Shown: in pieces, positions 9,560-19,315 of the stretch | How positions within the stretch are numbered: the first letter of the stretch is position 1 | Layout: each line of letters begins with the position of its first letter | Assembly: GCA_039819485.1 (NCBI GenBank) | Contig: JBCBRY010000030.1 | Coordinates: forward strand, 18,041 to 82,040 | Direction: 5' to 3' | Length of the DNA: 64,000 nt | Origin: UBA6168 sp039819485 | Lineage (GTDB): Bacteria > Bacteroidota > Bacteroidia > Chitinophagales > Saprospiraceae | The notes under the pieces: model-generated | What the model was told of the DNA's origin: nothing | Seen by the model: the letters and a program-made list of their open reading frames with translations, nothing else | Databases searched by the model: none | Translations under genes and position numbers: made by a program

Positions 9560-10021
9560 ATGCCAAGAAAAGGAGATTATCCCTTACCAAAGTTCCATTT
9601 TATTGTAGAATGGGGAGAAGACTTTCAGATTGGGTTCACCGAAGTCAGTGGATTGGACTTTGAAACGGAGGCCATTGAGTACCGGGAAGGGAGCAGTAAA
9701 AAATACAACAAGACCCAGCAACCGGGATTGACAAAATTCAGTGATGTCACGCTCAAACGAGGCACTTTCGAAGGGGATTACAGCTTTTATGAGGAATGGA
9801 AAAAGACCTACTTTTTCCAGGAAGGGAACAGCACCGGCAGCCAGTTCAGACGAACGGTGACCATCAAGCTGCTCAATGAAAACCATGAGCCCATCATCAC
9901 CTGGCAACTGGAAAACGCATGGCCTTCCAAAATTCAATCCACCGACCTGAAAGCGGACACCAACGAGATTGCCCTCGAAACCATGATTTTAAAACACGAA
10001 GGCTTAACCATCCTCACATAA
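9560..10021 (+). CDS. Inner tube protein (T4 gp19-like), first copy
   Basis: A 153-aa tail-tube protein of the T4-like tube family (Pvc1/Afp1 type). The N-terminus PKFHFIVEWGEDFQIGFTEVSGL is close to the family start, followed by ETEAIEYREGSS, the typical LKRGTFEGDY strand and the C-terminal LENAWPSKIQSTDLKADTNEIALETM block. Rings of this subunit stack to form the tube carrying cargo. It precedes a second tube gene by 6 nt. The longer ORF beginning at 9469 in another frame is spurious. Confidence 0.93.
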   Translation: MPRKGDYPLPKFHFIVEWGEDFQIGFTEVSGLDFETEAIEYREGSSKKYNKTQQPGLTKFSDVTLKRGTFEGDYSFYEEWKKTYFFQEGNSTGSQFRRTVTIKLLNENHEPIITWQLENAWPSKIQSTDLKADTNEIALETMILKHEGLTILT

Positions 10022-10027
10022 GGTGTC

Positions 10028-10516
10028 ATGTCAGAGATCATAAATTTTCACCAAACAGTCGGTTTTCACTTTGCCGTTGAGTTCGCAGGATTGGGGCAAA
10101 ATGATAAAAGCATCGACGCCCGGTTCCAGTCGGTGGCCGGCCTCGATGTACAATTTGAAACAGAGGCCATCAAGGAAGGAGGTGAAAACCGGTTTGAGCA
10201 TGTCGTTCCTTCCCGCAGGAAGTATTCCGACCTGGTTTTGAAGAGGGGATTGCTTTCTCCGAGTTCTGCCTCGGCAGTCACCAAATGGTGCAAACAGGCT
10301 TTCGATGGCCTGTTCCTCGAAATTGTGCAGCCAATTGAACCAATTGATCTGGTGGTCACCTTGCTCAACGAAAACCACGACGTGCTGATGATGTGGGAAG
10401 TAAAACACGCCTGGCCCACCAATTGGAAAATGGGAGAACTCAATGCAGAACGAAGTGAAGTGTTAATTGAAACAATCGAATTGAACTATAATTATTTCAC
10501 CTTTAAAGCACCGTAG
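10028..10516 (+). CDS. Tube or tube-initiator protein (T4 gp19-like), second copy
   Basis: A 162-aa paralogue of the preceding tube protein: FHFAVEFAG near the start, SVAGLDVQFETEAIKEGGEN, the LVLKRGLL strand and KHAWPTNWKMGELNAERSEVLIETIEL at the end. In PVC and Afp the second tube-type protein (Pvc5/Afp5) forms the first ring on the spike hub and starts tube growth; by gene order this copy probably has that role. It is followed within 5 nt by the DUF5908 gene, consistent with tight coupling. Confidence 0.9.
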   Translation: MSEIINFHQTVGFHFAVEFAGLGQNDKSIDARFQSVAGLDVQFETEAIKEGGENRFEHVVPSRRKYSDLVLKRGLLSPSSASAVTKWCKQAFDGLFLEIVQPIEPIDLVVTLLNENHDVLMMWEVKHAWPTNWKMGELNAERSEVLIETIELNYNYFTFKAP

Positions 10517-10520
10517 GAAT

Positions 10521-10688
10521 ATGCCATTAGAAGTTCGGGAACTGATCATCAAAGCACAGGTTGGCAACGATACGAACAGTCGGGGGCCCCTCACAAATGC
10601 CAGCCCCGGCCATAGTGGCCAGGAAGCAATGATTAAGCAGTGCGTTGAAAAAGTACTGGAAATCCTCAAAGAAAAAGCGGAAAGATGA
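10521..10688 (+). CDS. DUF5908 small eCIS protein
   Basis: A 55-aa ORF. The start MPLEVRELIIKAQV matches the DUF5908 (Pvc6-like) family, whose members begin MPIEIRELVI and are encoded between the tube genes and the LysM hub. The rest is a Gly/Asn-rich linker and a charged helix ending in KILEILKEKAER-like residues. Its stop overlaps the ATG of the LysM gene (ATGA at 10685-10688). The exact function is not known; conservation of position suggests a role at the tube-baseplate junction. Confidence 0.85.
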   Translation: MPLEVRELIIKAQVGNDTNSRGPLTNASPGHSGQEAMIKQCVEKVLEILKEKAER

Positions 10689-11395
10689 CCTTACCAGTTT
10701 CATTCAAACAGACCAATATACTGAAGGCAGTTATTGTACCTTACGCTGATTGCAAACTTCGTGTTCCTTTAATTCCACATGTTTTTGTGATCCCTGTAAA
10801 CCCTGATTCCTATAATGAATCACTTCAAATTCAATTAGATCCCAGAGTACCCGCCGGAGGAGACCAAACCAGTGTGAAATATTTATCGACCGTTCCTCAA
10901 AAACTGAAAATTGATTTTTTCCTTGATGGTACCGGTACAATCGACGGGTATTTTTATGGTCGGAATATCCCTGTTTTAGCACAAATCGAAAAATTAAAAT
11001 TAACGGTGTACAACGTTAATGGTACCATTCACAGAACCAATTTCTTAAAGTTCTTTTGGGGAACTCTTTTGTTTTGTGGGGTACTTGAAAACATGGAGAT
11101 CAATTACACGCTGTTCAATCCTGTAGGGATCCCAATCCGGGCAAAAGTCAGCCTGACTTTAATTTCCCATCAGGACAGAGAGATCAGCCTATTGAAGAAC
11201 AGGCTTAGCTCCCCTGACCTGACGCACGTCAAAGACCTAAAGGCAGGGCAGCGGCTCGATAAAATGACCGACGAGATTTACAACGACCCTAATCTTGTTT
11301 TACAGGTAGCCAAAGCCAATGGGCTGACGAGTTTCAGAAATGTAAAAGCAGGGACTGAAATCACATTTCCTCCAATAGACAAACAAACCAATTAA
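10685..11395 (+). CDS. Baseplate hub protein with CIS tube domain and LysM (Pvc7/Afp7-like)
   Basis: A 236-aa protein. Residues 1-165 match the contractile-injection tube/hub domain, with VIPVNPDSYNESLQI near residue 38 and VSLTLISHQD near residue 160. The end (residues ~185-236) is a LysM module: DPNLVLQVAKANGL...FRNVKAGTEITFP. Pvc7/Afp7 link the spike to the first tube rings; the LysM may contact neighbouring baseplate parts. Start is the ATG overlapping the DUF5908 stop; 1 nt separates it from the spike gene. Confidence 0.9.
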   Translation: MTLPVSFKQTNILKAVIVPYADCKLRVPLIPHVFVIPVNPDSYNESLQIQLDPRVPAGGDQTSVKYLSTVPQKLKIDFFLDGTGTIDGYFYGRNIPVLAQIEKLKLTVYNVNGTIHRTNFLKFFWGTLLFCGVLENMEINYTLFNPVGIPIRAKVSLTLISHQDREISLLKNRLSSPDLTHVKDLKAGQRLDKMTDEIYNDPNLVLQVAKANGLTSFRNVKAGTEITFPPIDKQTN

Positions 11396-11396
11396 C

Positions 11397-13169
11397 ATGA
11401 CACGGATCATACCCAACGAGTCGGTCCACCATGTTGTCACTTTTGATATTTTTTCGGAGGGAACCAAAGTGGACCCAAGCCTCGAGTTAATGTCCATCAA
11501 CATTAAAAAAGAGGTGAACAGAATTCCGACCGCAAGAATGATTATCCGGGACGGAGACCCTGCACAGGAAACATTTGAGGAAAGCAATAAGGACCAATTC
11601 ATCCCGGGCAAAAAAATCAAGATCAAAATAGGCCGGGACAGCAAGAACGAAACCTTGTTTGAAGGGATCGTGACGAAGCACTCTCTAAAAATCAAAGGAG
11701 GTGGGCCGGTGTTGATCATCGACTGCAAAGATGAAAGTGTAAAAATGACCGTGGGCCGCCACAGCAACTATTTTGAAAATTTATCGGACAGCCAGGTCAT
11801 CGAAGAATTGATCGGAAAGTACGGCAACCTGAAAAGAGGCGATATCAAATCTACCCGCCTGGTGCATCCTCATATTGTACAATTTCATGCAACCGATTGG
11901 GACTTCCTGCTTTCCCGGGCAGATGCCAACGGGTTGCTGGTCACCGTCGACGACGGAAAAGTTTCTGCCCAGTTGCCCAATACCAGCCAAGCTGCAGCAC
12001 TGAGTCTTTTGTACGGGGCCACGATCTTCGAACTGGAAGCAGAAATTGACGGCAGAACCCAGTACCAAAACATTGGTGCCCGCGCCTGGGATTATGCCAA
12101 TCAGGAATTATTCGAAGCAGAAACAGATTCCGCCAAAATAAAAGAACCCGGAGACCTGGAAGGATCAAAAATAGCTGCCGACACCATTCAACTCTCCACT
12201 CTGGAGCTGCAGCACAGCGGTAAGATAATAGAAGAAGAACTGCAACAATGGGTGGACTCATGTATGCAGAGAAGCCGCTTGGCCAAGCTCAGGGGAACGG
12301 TGACCATCAAGGAGGGCTTTGGCAAAATCAAGCCCGGCGATTTAATCGAGCTACAGGGCATTGGTGATCATTTCAATGGAAAAGCTTTTGTCTCAGGGGT
12401 CTATCAGGAAGTATACAATGGCATGTGGGATACCCATATCCAGTTTGGGCTTTCACCAGAATATTTCGCCAAAAACAAAAACATCAACGACTTCCCGGCC
12501 GCCGGCCTGTTGCCCGCCATCCACGGGCTGCAAATCGGGAAGGTCGTACAACTGGAAAATGACCCTGACGGGGAAGACCGTATTTTAGTAAAACTCCCGA
12601 TCATCGACCCCGCAGCCAACGGGCTGTGGGCAAGAGTGGCATGCCTGGATGCCGGTGAAAACAGAGGCTCCTTTTTCCGGCCCGAAATAGATGACGAGGT
12701 CATCGTGGGTTTTATCAACGACGACCCTCGGGAAGCCATCGTGCTGGGCATGTTGAACAGCAGCGCCAAACCAGCCCCCATCGTGGCCAAAGATGTCAAT
12801 CACGAGAAAGGCTTTGTGACCCGTGATGAGCTAAAACTACTATTTGATGATGAACACAAAAAAATCACCATCAGCACACCGGGCGGCAATCACATTATCA
12901 TTGACGAATCAGAAAAAACGATTGAAATAAAAGATCAAAATGACAATAAACTTTTGATGGACCCATCGGGCATCCAAATGGACAGCCCAAAAGAAATCAT
13001 CATAAAAGCCGGCACTTCGGTCACGGTTGAGGCGGCCACTTCCCTTACTTTAAAAGGAGCATCCATTAGCGCAGAAGCTACCGGGACTTTTGAAGCAAAA
13101 GGGGCCTCAACCAAAATGGCCGCTCAGGGAATTGCTGAATTGTCGGGATCATTAATAAAAATAAACTAA
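11397..13169 (+). CDS. VgrG/gp5-like spike protein (Pvc8/Afp8-like)
   Basis: A 590-aa spike. Residues 1-370 carry the gp27/gp44-like hub domains (TARMIIRDGDPAQETFEES, FEGIVTKHSLKI, FHATDWDFLLSRADANGLLV). From about residue 375 comes the OB-fold (gp5) domain with QIGKVVQLENDPDGEDRILVK and DDEVIVGFINDDPREAIVLG. The C-terminal 120 residues are a repetitive β-helix stalk (IEIKDQNDNKLLMDPSGIQM and Ala/Ser/Thr-rich repeats). The trimer forms the membrane-piercing spike below the tube; the PAAR tip is encoded 7 nt downstream. No lysozyme domain is present. Confidence 0.95.
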   Translation: MTRIIPNESVHHVVTFDIFSEGTKVDPSLELMSINIKKEVNRIPTARMIIRDGDPAQETFEESNKDQFIPGKKIKIKIGRDSKNETLFEGIVTKHSLKIKGGGPVLIIDCKDESVKMTVGRHSNYFENLSDSQVIEELIGKYGNLKRGDIKSTRLVHPHIVQFHATDWDFLLSRADANGLLVTVDDGKVSAQLPNTSQAAALSLLYGATIFELEAEIDGRTQYQNIGARAWDYANQELFEAETDSAKIKEPGDLEGSKIAADTIQLSTLELQHSGKIIEEELQQWVDSCMQRSRLAKLRGTVTIKEGFGKIKPGDLIELQGIGDHFNGKAFVSGVYQEVYNGMWDTHIQFGLSPEYFAKNKNINDFPAAGLLPAIHGLQIGKVVQLENDPDGEDRILVKLPIIDPAANGLWARVACLDAGENRGSFFRPEIDDEVIVGFINDDPREAIVLGMLNSSAKPAPIVAKDVNHEKGFVTRDELKLLFDDEHKKITISTPGGNHIIIDESEKTIEIKDQNDNKLLMDPSGIQMDSPKEIIIKAGTSVTVEAATSLTLKGASISAEATGTFEAKGASTKMAAQGIAELSGSLIKIN

Positions 13170-13176
13170 GGAAAAT

Positions 13177-13467
13177 ATGCCTCCAGCAGCCAGGGTTGGC
13201 GACAACCACATTTGCCCAATGGTGACCGGAACGGTCCCACATGTAGGCGGGCCGGTCACTGGCCCAGGCGTGCCAACGGTCTTGATCGGCGGCATGCCGG
13301 CCGCAGTAGTTGGTGACATGCTGGCTTGCGTCGGGCCACCCGATACGATTGTAAAAGGATCCGCCACGGTATTGATCGGCGGAAAACCTGCCGCCAGGAT
13401 GGGTGACCTGACCGCCCACGGCGGAACGATAGTGATCGGCTTGGCCACGGTGATGATCGGTGGTTGA
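13177..13467 (+). CDS. PAAR-domain spike tip protein (Pvc10/Afp10-like)
   Basis: A 96-aa PAAR protein made of the typical repeats: PAARVGDNHICP at the start, PVTGPGVPTVLIGGMPAAVVGDMLAC and KGSATVLIGGKPAARMGD, ending in a VMIGG. The His/Cys residues HICP, MLACVG and TAHGG supply the metal site that closes the cone. It caps the VgrG-like spike; there is no C-terminal toxin extension, so cargo is delivered in the tube rather than on the tip. Confidence 0.95.
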   Translation: MPPAARVGDNHICPMVTGTVPHVGGPVTGPGVPTVLIGGMPAAVVGDMLACVGPPDTIVKGSATVLIGGKPAARMGDLTAHGGTIVIGLATVMIGG

Positions 13468-13605
13468 ACCCGTTCAGGATCACATAAAGAATAAGTTGTA
13501 ACAATTCGTTTTTTTTTAAAGCAGCATCCATTCAAAAGAAACAGCGAAATCTTATAAGTTATTTTTTACCTGATCCTTCATTCGAGTTTTCAAAAACTTT
13601 TAACA

Positions 13606-14028
13606 ATGCCAGAAAATTCATTCTTGGGACAAGGTTGGTCTTTCCCTCCCATGTTCAACAGGGAAACGGGAACCGTAACGATGGCTGCCAACGAACAGGA
13701 CATTGACCAGAGCCTGGAAATATTGCTTTCCACCAGCCTGGGCGAGAGGGTGATGCAACCCGACTATGGGTGCAACCTGAAAGACTACCAGTTCGAGCCG
13801 TTGAACAATGGATTGATTGGATATTTAAAAGACCTCGTCGAAACAGCCATCTTACTGTACGAACCCAGGATCACCTTAGAAAAAATTGAAGTGACGCCCC
13901 TCGAATCCGAAGAGCTGATTGAGGGCCGCTTTAAAGTACTGGTGGACTATAGAATAGCCGAAACCAATTCGAGATACAACTTCGTCTATGATTTTTATTT
14001 AAGAGAAGCAGATGCATCTCCCATTTAA
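13606..14028 (+). CDS. gp25-like baseplate wedge protein (Pvc9/Afp9-like)
   Basis: A 140-aa gp25-family protein. Features are FLGQGWSFPPMF at the N-terminus, the DIDQSLEILLSTSLGERVMQPDYGC core (the EPR-type region is LGERVM-PDYG), and a C-terminal β-strand block. It nucleates the sheath on the baseplate in T4, T6SS and eCIS. A 138-nt gap with poly-T separates it from PAAR. The next gene starts 15 nt downstream. Confidence 0.93.
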   Translation: MPENSFLGQGWSFPPMFNRETGTVTMAANEQDIDQSLEILLSTSLGERVMQPDYGCNLKDYQFEPLNNGLIGYLKDLVETAILLYEPRITLEKIEVTPLESEELIEGRFKVLVDYRIAETNSRYNFVYDFYLREADASPI

Positions 14029-14043
14029 TGGATTTAAAAATAG

Positions 14044-17000
14044 ATGTCAAACTTTACTAAAATACCACATCCTTTATTGTCTGATTCCGGCACTTGCCAA
14101 TCGGAACGATACCCTTCCCTGCTCAACCCCGAAGCGATCAAAATTGATGATCAGCGTTTGGAAGATGTGTTGCATTTCATCAATAAATATGCACGGTTCG
14201 TTAATTTCTATGATGTAAAAACAACCGGGAACGGCAGCAGCCGCAACCCTTATGAACTGAGCGTCCACAACTGGCAGGAGCTATTCAGAAAAAGTGCCCC
14301 GTTTCAGTTAACCTCCCTGACAAAAATAGATGTCGACGAATTAAGCTCCAACCTCACCCGCATCGTCCAACTCGCCAGCCAATTTCCAGAGGCAGAAAAC
14401 CTCCAGGTACTGGTGGAATTCATATTTTCTGAATCCATCCTGATTTTCGAAAACAGCCTGAACATCGTCAGCAAAATCAATACGCCGTTCAGTGTTGTTC
14501 TGCAAAGGACAATGAGTTCAAGTTTGCGGGAACCACTGGAAAGCTTTATTGGCCTGACCAAAAAATTGGTGGCCCTGGAAGCCGTCCGGGGAATAAATTT
14601 CAACCGTGAAATTACCGTCAAGAACTGGGACATCGCCGACATCAGTGCAATTGGCGAGAGTGCCCTGAACACCACGGCAGAACTAATCGAAGCCTTTGAG
14701 CGAACGGCCAATATCTTTTTAAATGAACTAAGGTCACTGGGCATAAAAACGGCCAAATACCTCCCCCAGATCCTTTACCCCAATGCAGAGGACCAGCAGG
14801 GAAAAATTGTTCCTCACATTGGTCTGTTGATTGCCTTTTTTTATTTGCAAAAGCGGTTCAAAAATGATTTGAACGATATTACCCGGAGGCATCTGCTGTA
14901 TTTCTACAATGATGTTTTAAATATCAAAGGCAAGCCCGCCCGCCCCGACGAGGCCTTTATCGTATTCGAGTTACAGAAACAAGTAGAGAATGCTTATTTC
15001 CTGCCAAAAGGAACAAAAGTAAAAGACGGGAAAGACGATAATAAAGCCGACATTGTTTTCGCCCTGGAAAAAGACATCGTCCTCGACAAAGCAGAGATCA
15101 AAGAATTGAGGACCCTCTATTTAAACCCGACTTATGGTTTACTGAAAGCCTCCGACCCCGATAAGTGCTCGGAAGGGAGTTTAGAGAAATTTACCGAAGG
15201 CCTGTACATCGCCCCCAAGGCCAACAGCATGGATGGGGTGGAAGAAGACTTCAAGGAAGATCCAAAAAACTGGGCTACGCTAGGCAGCAAGGAAAGCAAG
15301 TTGCTGGTCGGTGGCCAATACCAGCACCACCCGCCGGCCAGGGTTGGGTTTGTGCTGGCTTCGCCTGTTTTGTTTCTGAACGAAGGGCACAGGGTCATCG
15401 ACGTAAAGTTGTGCTGCAGCCTGCCAGATGATATAGACGATGACTCCCTCGATAAAGTAAAAGGCTATTTTAGGGTCGACTTAGCGGGCCTATTGGCAGC
15501 CCGGGCAGAGCTTGACTCAACGCCGTTCGGCAATTTACTGGGCCGAATCTGCCCTGACCCTAAAACTATTCCGATTCAAAGGCTGGACAGGAACTGCGAG
15601 CCCTATATCGATGAACCCAATCAAACAGAAATCAGAAGTTATTTTGGGCTGGACCCAGATCAGAATGACTTTGAGTACAGTATTAACGATGTCATTGAAT
15701 TACTGGCCTCAGAAAAAATTGATGAAAAAACCGGGGACTATCTGTACGCCGAGTTGAATTGTAGAACCCAACTGACCTTTATTGATTTTATCTTAATTGG
15801 CTTTTCCAACATAGACGAGTTGAAAAGCTTGTTTTACCAACAACCCTTCAAGATTTGTCTAAGTGGCAAGGAAGGCTGGCTCGAAGTGCCCAATGAAGAT
15901 ATTACTTTCCGCCTGCTCACAGGTGGGGACCCTTTGAAAACCTGCACCTCTGAAGTTGAAATAAACATCATCATCACATTAAAGAAAGATTTTCCAGCAG
16001 TCACTTTTTCCGATGCAGAAGTACTGGGCGAAGAATTGGGGACTACCCACCCTTCCATGAAAATGGAATTGGATCCCGAGTACCAATTAATCTGTGAGAG
16101 TTTTCACTTTAAGCCATGCTGCAGCCTGTTGCACTGCCAGGAGGGAAAAGACATCGCCATTTCAGCCTATCATTTTTTAAGGCATTTGGAAATTGTTGAG
16201 AGCTGTATTGACGTAGAAGTATGTGGCGTAAAAAACCTCATCGTTCAAAATGACGAGAGTGTGCAGGACGTAAACGGGCTGGTTTATCCCTTCGGGACGA
16301 GGCCGCGTTATGAACGGAACGATGCAGCTCCCTACAGCGCACAAGGTTCCAATTTTTACATCGGCAGCCAGGAAGTGTTTTGTAAAAACTGGAAAAAGTT
16401 CTGGATCAATATCAACTGGAAAGACAAGCCGGCTTCTTTTTGCGAACATTATGTCGGATATAAAGACTTGACGAAAAATATTGGTGACATTGAGGGCGAT
16501 GATTTTCAGATAAAGACGGCTTTATTGGAAGATGGAAAATGGGAGGAGTACACACACAACGGTTCTGTACCCTCCAATGCTGCGACAGATAACAATGTCT
16601 TTTTGTTCAACAAAGACCTGGTCGGTCCACCAACACCACTTCCTCCACCGCCGCCACCGCCACCGCCCCCTACTCCTCCTGCCGACATCAGGAATTTTCC
16701 TGCTGACATTTGCGAAGATATCAACCCTATTTATCAAAGGAATTTTGATTTTGAAAGGAGCGTTGATTTCCCTGGTTCTCAATACCGAAAAAAGGAGCTT
16801 CAGGAAAAACTGTCCCCATATTCTACTGAGTCAAGAGATGCATTTGTAAGAATGACCCTTACAAAGAGAGATTTCCAACACAGCCAATACCCCTTCATCT
16901 TGGCTCGCCAAATGATGGCCTTTGGGAAATTAAACCCAGAGGGAAATTCGGTGTACGTACCTGGGGCCGTTTATTTTCATGAAGGGGATTTAAAAAATAA

Positions 17001-19092
17001 TACCGGAGCTTTTAATGCCATTAAAGACAGTGTAATAAGCATCGATGAAATAATCAATGCAGTTGGTCAGATTACGGACTACCTCTTTTTAATGGGATCC
17101 GATCCGTATATCAACACTCCTCCCCCTCCGAGGCTAAAAATCTGTGAGACAACCATGCCCCCTGTCGCTAACAGTTTGTTCCAACAGGTAAATGATTTAT
17201 TAGCTCAGATAAAAGCTGCCATTTTTGGAGCTGAAAAATTAAGCGACATTGACTTTGAAAATGATCGGCCTGGAGCTACTCCTCCAATCACGGGTATGTG
17301 GCAAAAAATCTTTGAAATTATTGGTAGTATCCCTGGCATTACCTCAACAGAGATTGACGACTTAGTCCTTAAATTGGACATGGAGGTAATCGACAAAATA
17401 TTGGAGGATACTTTTACCTCTAAATACGCTATTGACAAAAAAGTTATAGAAGATATAGAATTGTTGATCAACGGCGCTCCATCCGACCCTCCCGGCTCCC
17501 CTCCAATTCCTGACAAAGGCACCCTGGGATCAGCCTACAGTGATTATCTCATGAAAGTAGCAACCCTTAAGATTCAGGACTTATTTGAAGAAATCAGGTT
17601 GTTTTTGTGTGAAAGAAAAGAACTGTTTTTAAATGCGAAACTCTCCGGTGCCGTCATCCCCAAAGAACCCTGGACACCCATCATCAAAGAAATTTCGCTC
17701 GACTACACCGCCAAAGCAGAAGAGACCGATATTCAACTGGTACACCTGCACCCTTTCGAAAATACCTATAGCTTAGAAGATATTACCGCCGAGCCAAGTC
17801 TGCTCCCCGTTTTCACGGACGAGGGCACACTTTTCATCGCCCTGGACAACATCACCAAAGGCAATACTTTGAACTTGCTCTTCAACATGGCAGAAGCCAC
17901 GGCCAATACCGAGATGAGCAAGCCTGATATCAGGTGGTCCTACCTCAGCAATAATCAATGGAAAGACCTCGCCCCCGGTTTCGCCATCAGCAATGACGGA
18001 ACCAATGGCCTGACCAAAACCGGCATCGTGGAAATCATCATGCCTGCCGATATCAGCAGGCAGGGGCATACGATCATGCCGTCAGATATTTATTGGATCA
18101 AGGCTGCTGCCAATGAATTCAGCAAGGCCGTCTGCGAAACCATCACCATTCATACGCAGGCCGCCAAGGTACAGGCTGTCCTGGCGCCAGAGAACGATCT
18201 CAGAAGACTGAGTGCGCCATTGGCTGCTGATAAAATAAACCGCCTGGATGTTGCAGACACAAGCATTAAAAAAGTATCTCAGCCCATCCCTTCTTTCAAT
18301 GGCCGGCCACCGGAATCAGAAGCCACGGAACTTCTTTTCCGCCGCATCAGCGAACGGCTCCGGCACAAAGGGAGGGCCATCACTGGATTTGATTACGAAC
18401 GGATCGTATTGGAAAACTTTCCCCAGGTATTCAAAGCCAAGACGATCAGCCATGCCCTTGGCTTGCCGGGCAGCCGGTTCGTCCGCGACCTGGAAGTGGC
18501 TGCCCCTGGCCATGTTTTGGTAGCAGTCATACCGGACATTCAGCAACTAAATTCCGGGAATGCACTCGAGCCGAGAGTCCCGTTGAGCCAGCTGGGTGAA
18601 ATCAAGAAATTGCTGCAAAAAAAGAATTCTCCATTTGTGCAGCTAAAGGTTTTAAACCCCCGCTACGAAAAGGTCAATGTTGCCATCAAAGTGAATTTTA
18701 CGAAAGGCAACACGGGGCCGTATTTCATTGAGCGCCTCGAAAAAGACATCGAGCAGTTCCTGGCTCCGTGGACCAAAGGAAAGGTCGACCGGCTGCGGTT
18801 CGGTGCGCCCCTTTCCAAGTCTGATCTGATTTCATTTGTGGAGTCATTGTCGTATGTCGATTTCATTTGTCAGATCGATTGGGCACATGAATTCGACCAT
18901 GGCGAAAAATGCCAGGAAAAACCCCTTTCCTGTTGTGACCCCAAAGAGGAAAGCGGAACGCTCATAGCACCACTCACTGCCCGTTCCATCTTAACTGCCG
19001 GAAAAATCAAGGTCTGCGAATTAGAGAACCACTGCGACAGTTATGACGGACAGGTTTTGTGCAAGGAAGAAAAAGCCCTTAGGCCACTGTAA
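14044..19092 (+). CDS. Baseplate J / gp6-like protein, very large (Pvc11/Afp11-like)
   Basis: A 1682-aa baseplate wedge protein. The C-terminal third is recognisable as baseplate J-like: FRRISERLRHKGRAITGFDYERIVLENFPQ (shown here from 18331) and the terminal domain with VNVAIKVNFTKGN and a LSYVDFICQIDW segment. The rest is unusually long for the family and contains a polyproline run at about residues 862-880 that probably acts as a linker between two lobes. Many cysteines occur, as in the neighbouring coiled-coil genes. Such proteins form the baseplate wedges that switch conformation when the particle fires. A 223-nt spacer with a very strong hairpin follows. Confidence 0.85.
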   Translation: MSNFTKIPHPLLSDSGTCQSERYPSLLNPEAIKIDDQRLEDVLHFINKYARFVNFYDVKTTGNGSSRNPYELSVHNWQELFRKSAPFQLTSLTKIDVDELSSNLTRIVQLASQFPEAENLQVLVEFIFSESILIFENSLNIVSKINTPFSVVLQRTMSSSLREPLESFIGLTKKLVALEAVRGINFNREITVKNWDIADISAIGESALNTTAELIEAFERTANIFLNELRSLGIKTAKYLPQILYPNAEDQQGKIVPHIGLLIAFFYLQKRFKNDLNDITRRHLLYFYNDVLNIKGKPARPDEAFIVFELQKQVENAYFLPKGTKVKDGKDDNKADIVFALEKDIVLDKAEIKELRTLYLNPTYGLLKASDPDKCSEGSLEKFTEGLYIAPKANSMDGVEEDFKEDPKNWATLGSKESKLLVGGQYQHHPPARVGFVLASPVLFLNEGHRVIDVKLCCSLPDDIDDDSLDKVKGYFRVDLAGLLAARAELDSTPFGNLLGRICPDPKTIPIQRLDRNCEPYIDEPNQTEIRSYFGLDPDQNDFEYSINDVIELLASEKIDEKTGDYLYAELNCRTQLTFIDFILIGFSNIDELKSLFYQQPFKICLSGKEGWLEVPNEDITFRLLTGGDPLKTCTSEVEINIIITLKKDFPAVTFSDAEVLGEELGTTHPSMKMELDPEYQLICESFHFKPCCSLLHCQEGKDIAISAYHFLRHLEIVESCIDVEVCGVKNLIVQNDESVQDVNGLVYPFGTRPRYERNDAAPYSAQGSNFYIGSQEVFCKNWKKFWININWKDKPASFCEHYVGYKDLTKNIGDIEGDDFQIKTALLEDGKWEEYTHNGSVPSNAATDNNVFLFNKDLVGPPTPLPPPPPPPPPPTPPADIRNFPADICEDINPIYQRNFDFERSVDFPGSQYRKKELQEKLSPYSTESRDAFVRMTLTKRDFQHSQYPFILARQMMAFGKLNPEGNSVYVPGAVYFHEGDLKNNTGAFNAIKDSVISIDEIINAVGQITDYLFLMGSDPYINTPPPPRLKICETTMPPVANSLFQQVNDLLAQIKAAIFGAEKLSDIDFENDRPGATPPITGMWQKIFEIIGSIPGITSTEIDDLVLKLDMEVIDKILEDTFTSKYAIDKKVIEDIELLINGAPSDPPGSPPIPDKGTLGSAYSDYLMKVATLKIQDLFEEIRLFLCERKELFLNAKLSGAVIPKEPWTPIIKEISLDYTAKAEETDIQLVHLHPFENTYSLEDITAEPSLLPVFTDEGTLFIALDNITKGNTLNLLFNMAEATANTEMSKPDIRWSYLSNNQWKDLAPGFAISNDGTNGLTKTGIVEIIMPADISRQGHTIMPSDIYWIKAAANEFSKAVCETITIHTQAAKVQAVLAPENDLRRLSAPLAADKINRLDVADTSIKKVSQPIPSFNGRPPESEATELLFRRISERLRHKGRAITGFDYERIVLENFPQVFKAKTISHALGLPGSRFVRDLEVAAPGHVLVAVIPDIQQLNSGNALEPRVPLSQLGEIKKLLQKKNSPFVQLKVLNPRYEKVNVAIKVNFTKGNTGPYFIERLEKDIEQFLAPWTKGKVDRLRFGAPLSKSDLISFVESLSYVDFICQIDWAHEFDHGEKCQEKPLSCCDPKEESGTLIAPLTARSILTAGKIKVCELENHCDSYDGQVLCKEEKALRPL

Positions 19093-19184
19093 CTAATTAA
19101 ATCCAGGTTGCGATGTGCCATCGCTGTTCTTCCGCCGCCCCGAGGCGAGTTCGGTGCAAGCTCTCTGGCGGTGAAATATAATTA

Positions 19185-19238
19185 GGAGGGAGGTGTTTTT
19201 TTTGGCGCCGCGGCGCCAAAAAAAAACACCTCCCTCCC
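19185..19238. terminator. Very strong inverted repeat between two baseplate genes
   Basis: A 26-nt arm at 19185-19210 (ggagggaggtg, eight T, ggcgccg) is matched by its reverse complement at 19211-19238 with a single extra A and practically no loop. A second hairpin, ggcggc-aca-gccgcc, sits at 19251-19265. They lie in the 223-nt spacer between the baseplate J gene and the giant protein. Because the downstream gene belongs to the same cluster, the structure may attenuate transcription or stabilise the upstream mRNA rather than end the operon. Alternatively it is an intergenic repeat element. Confidence 0.65.
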
Positions 19239-19315
19239 AGAATGATTTCCGGCGGCACAGCCGCCGTGATATTCATTTCGACTTGAATGAACTTAATTGA
19301 ATTCCGAAAATTGCC

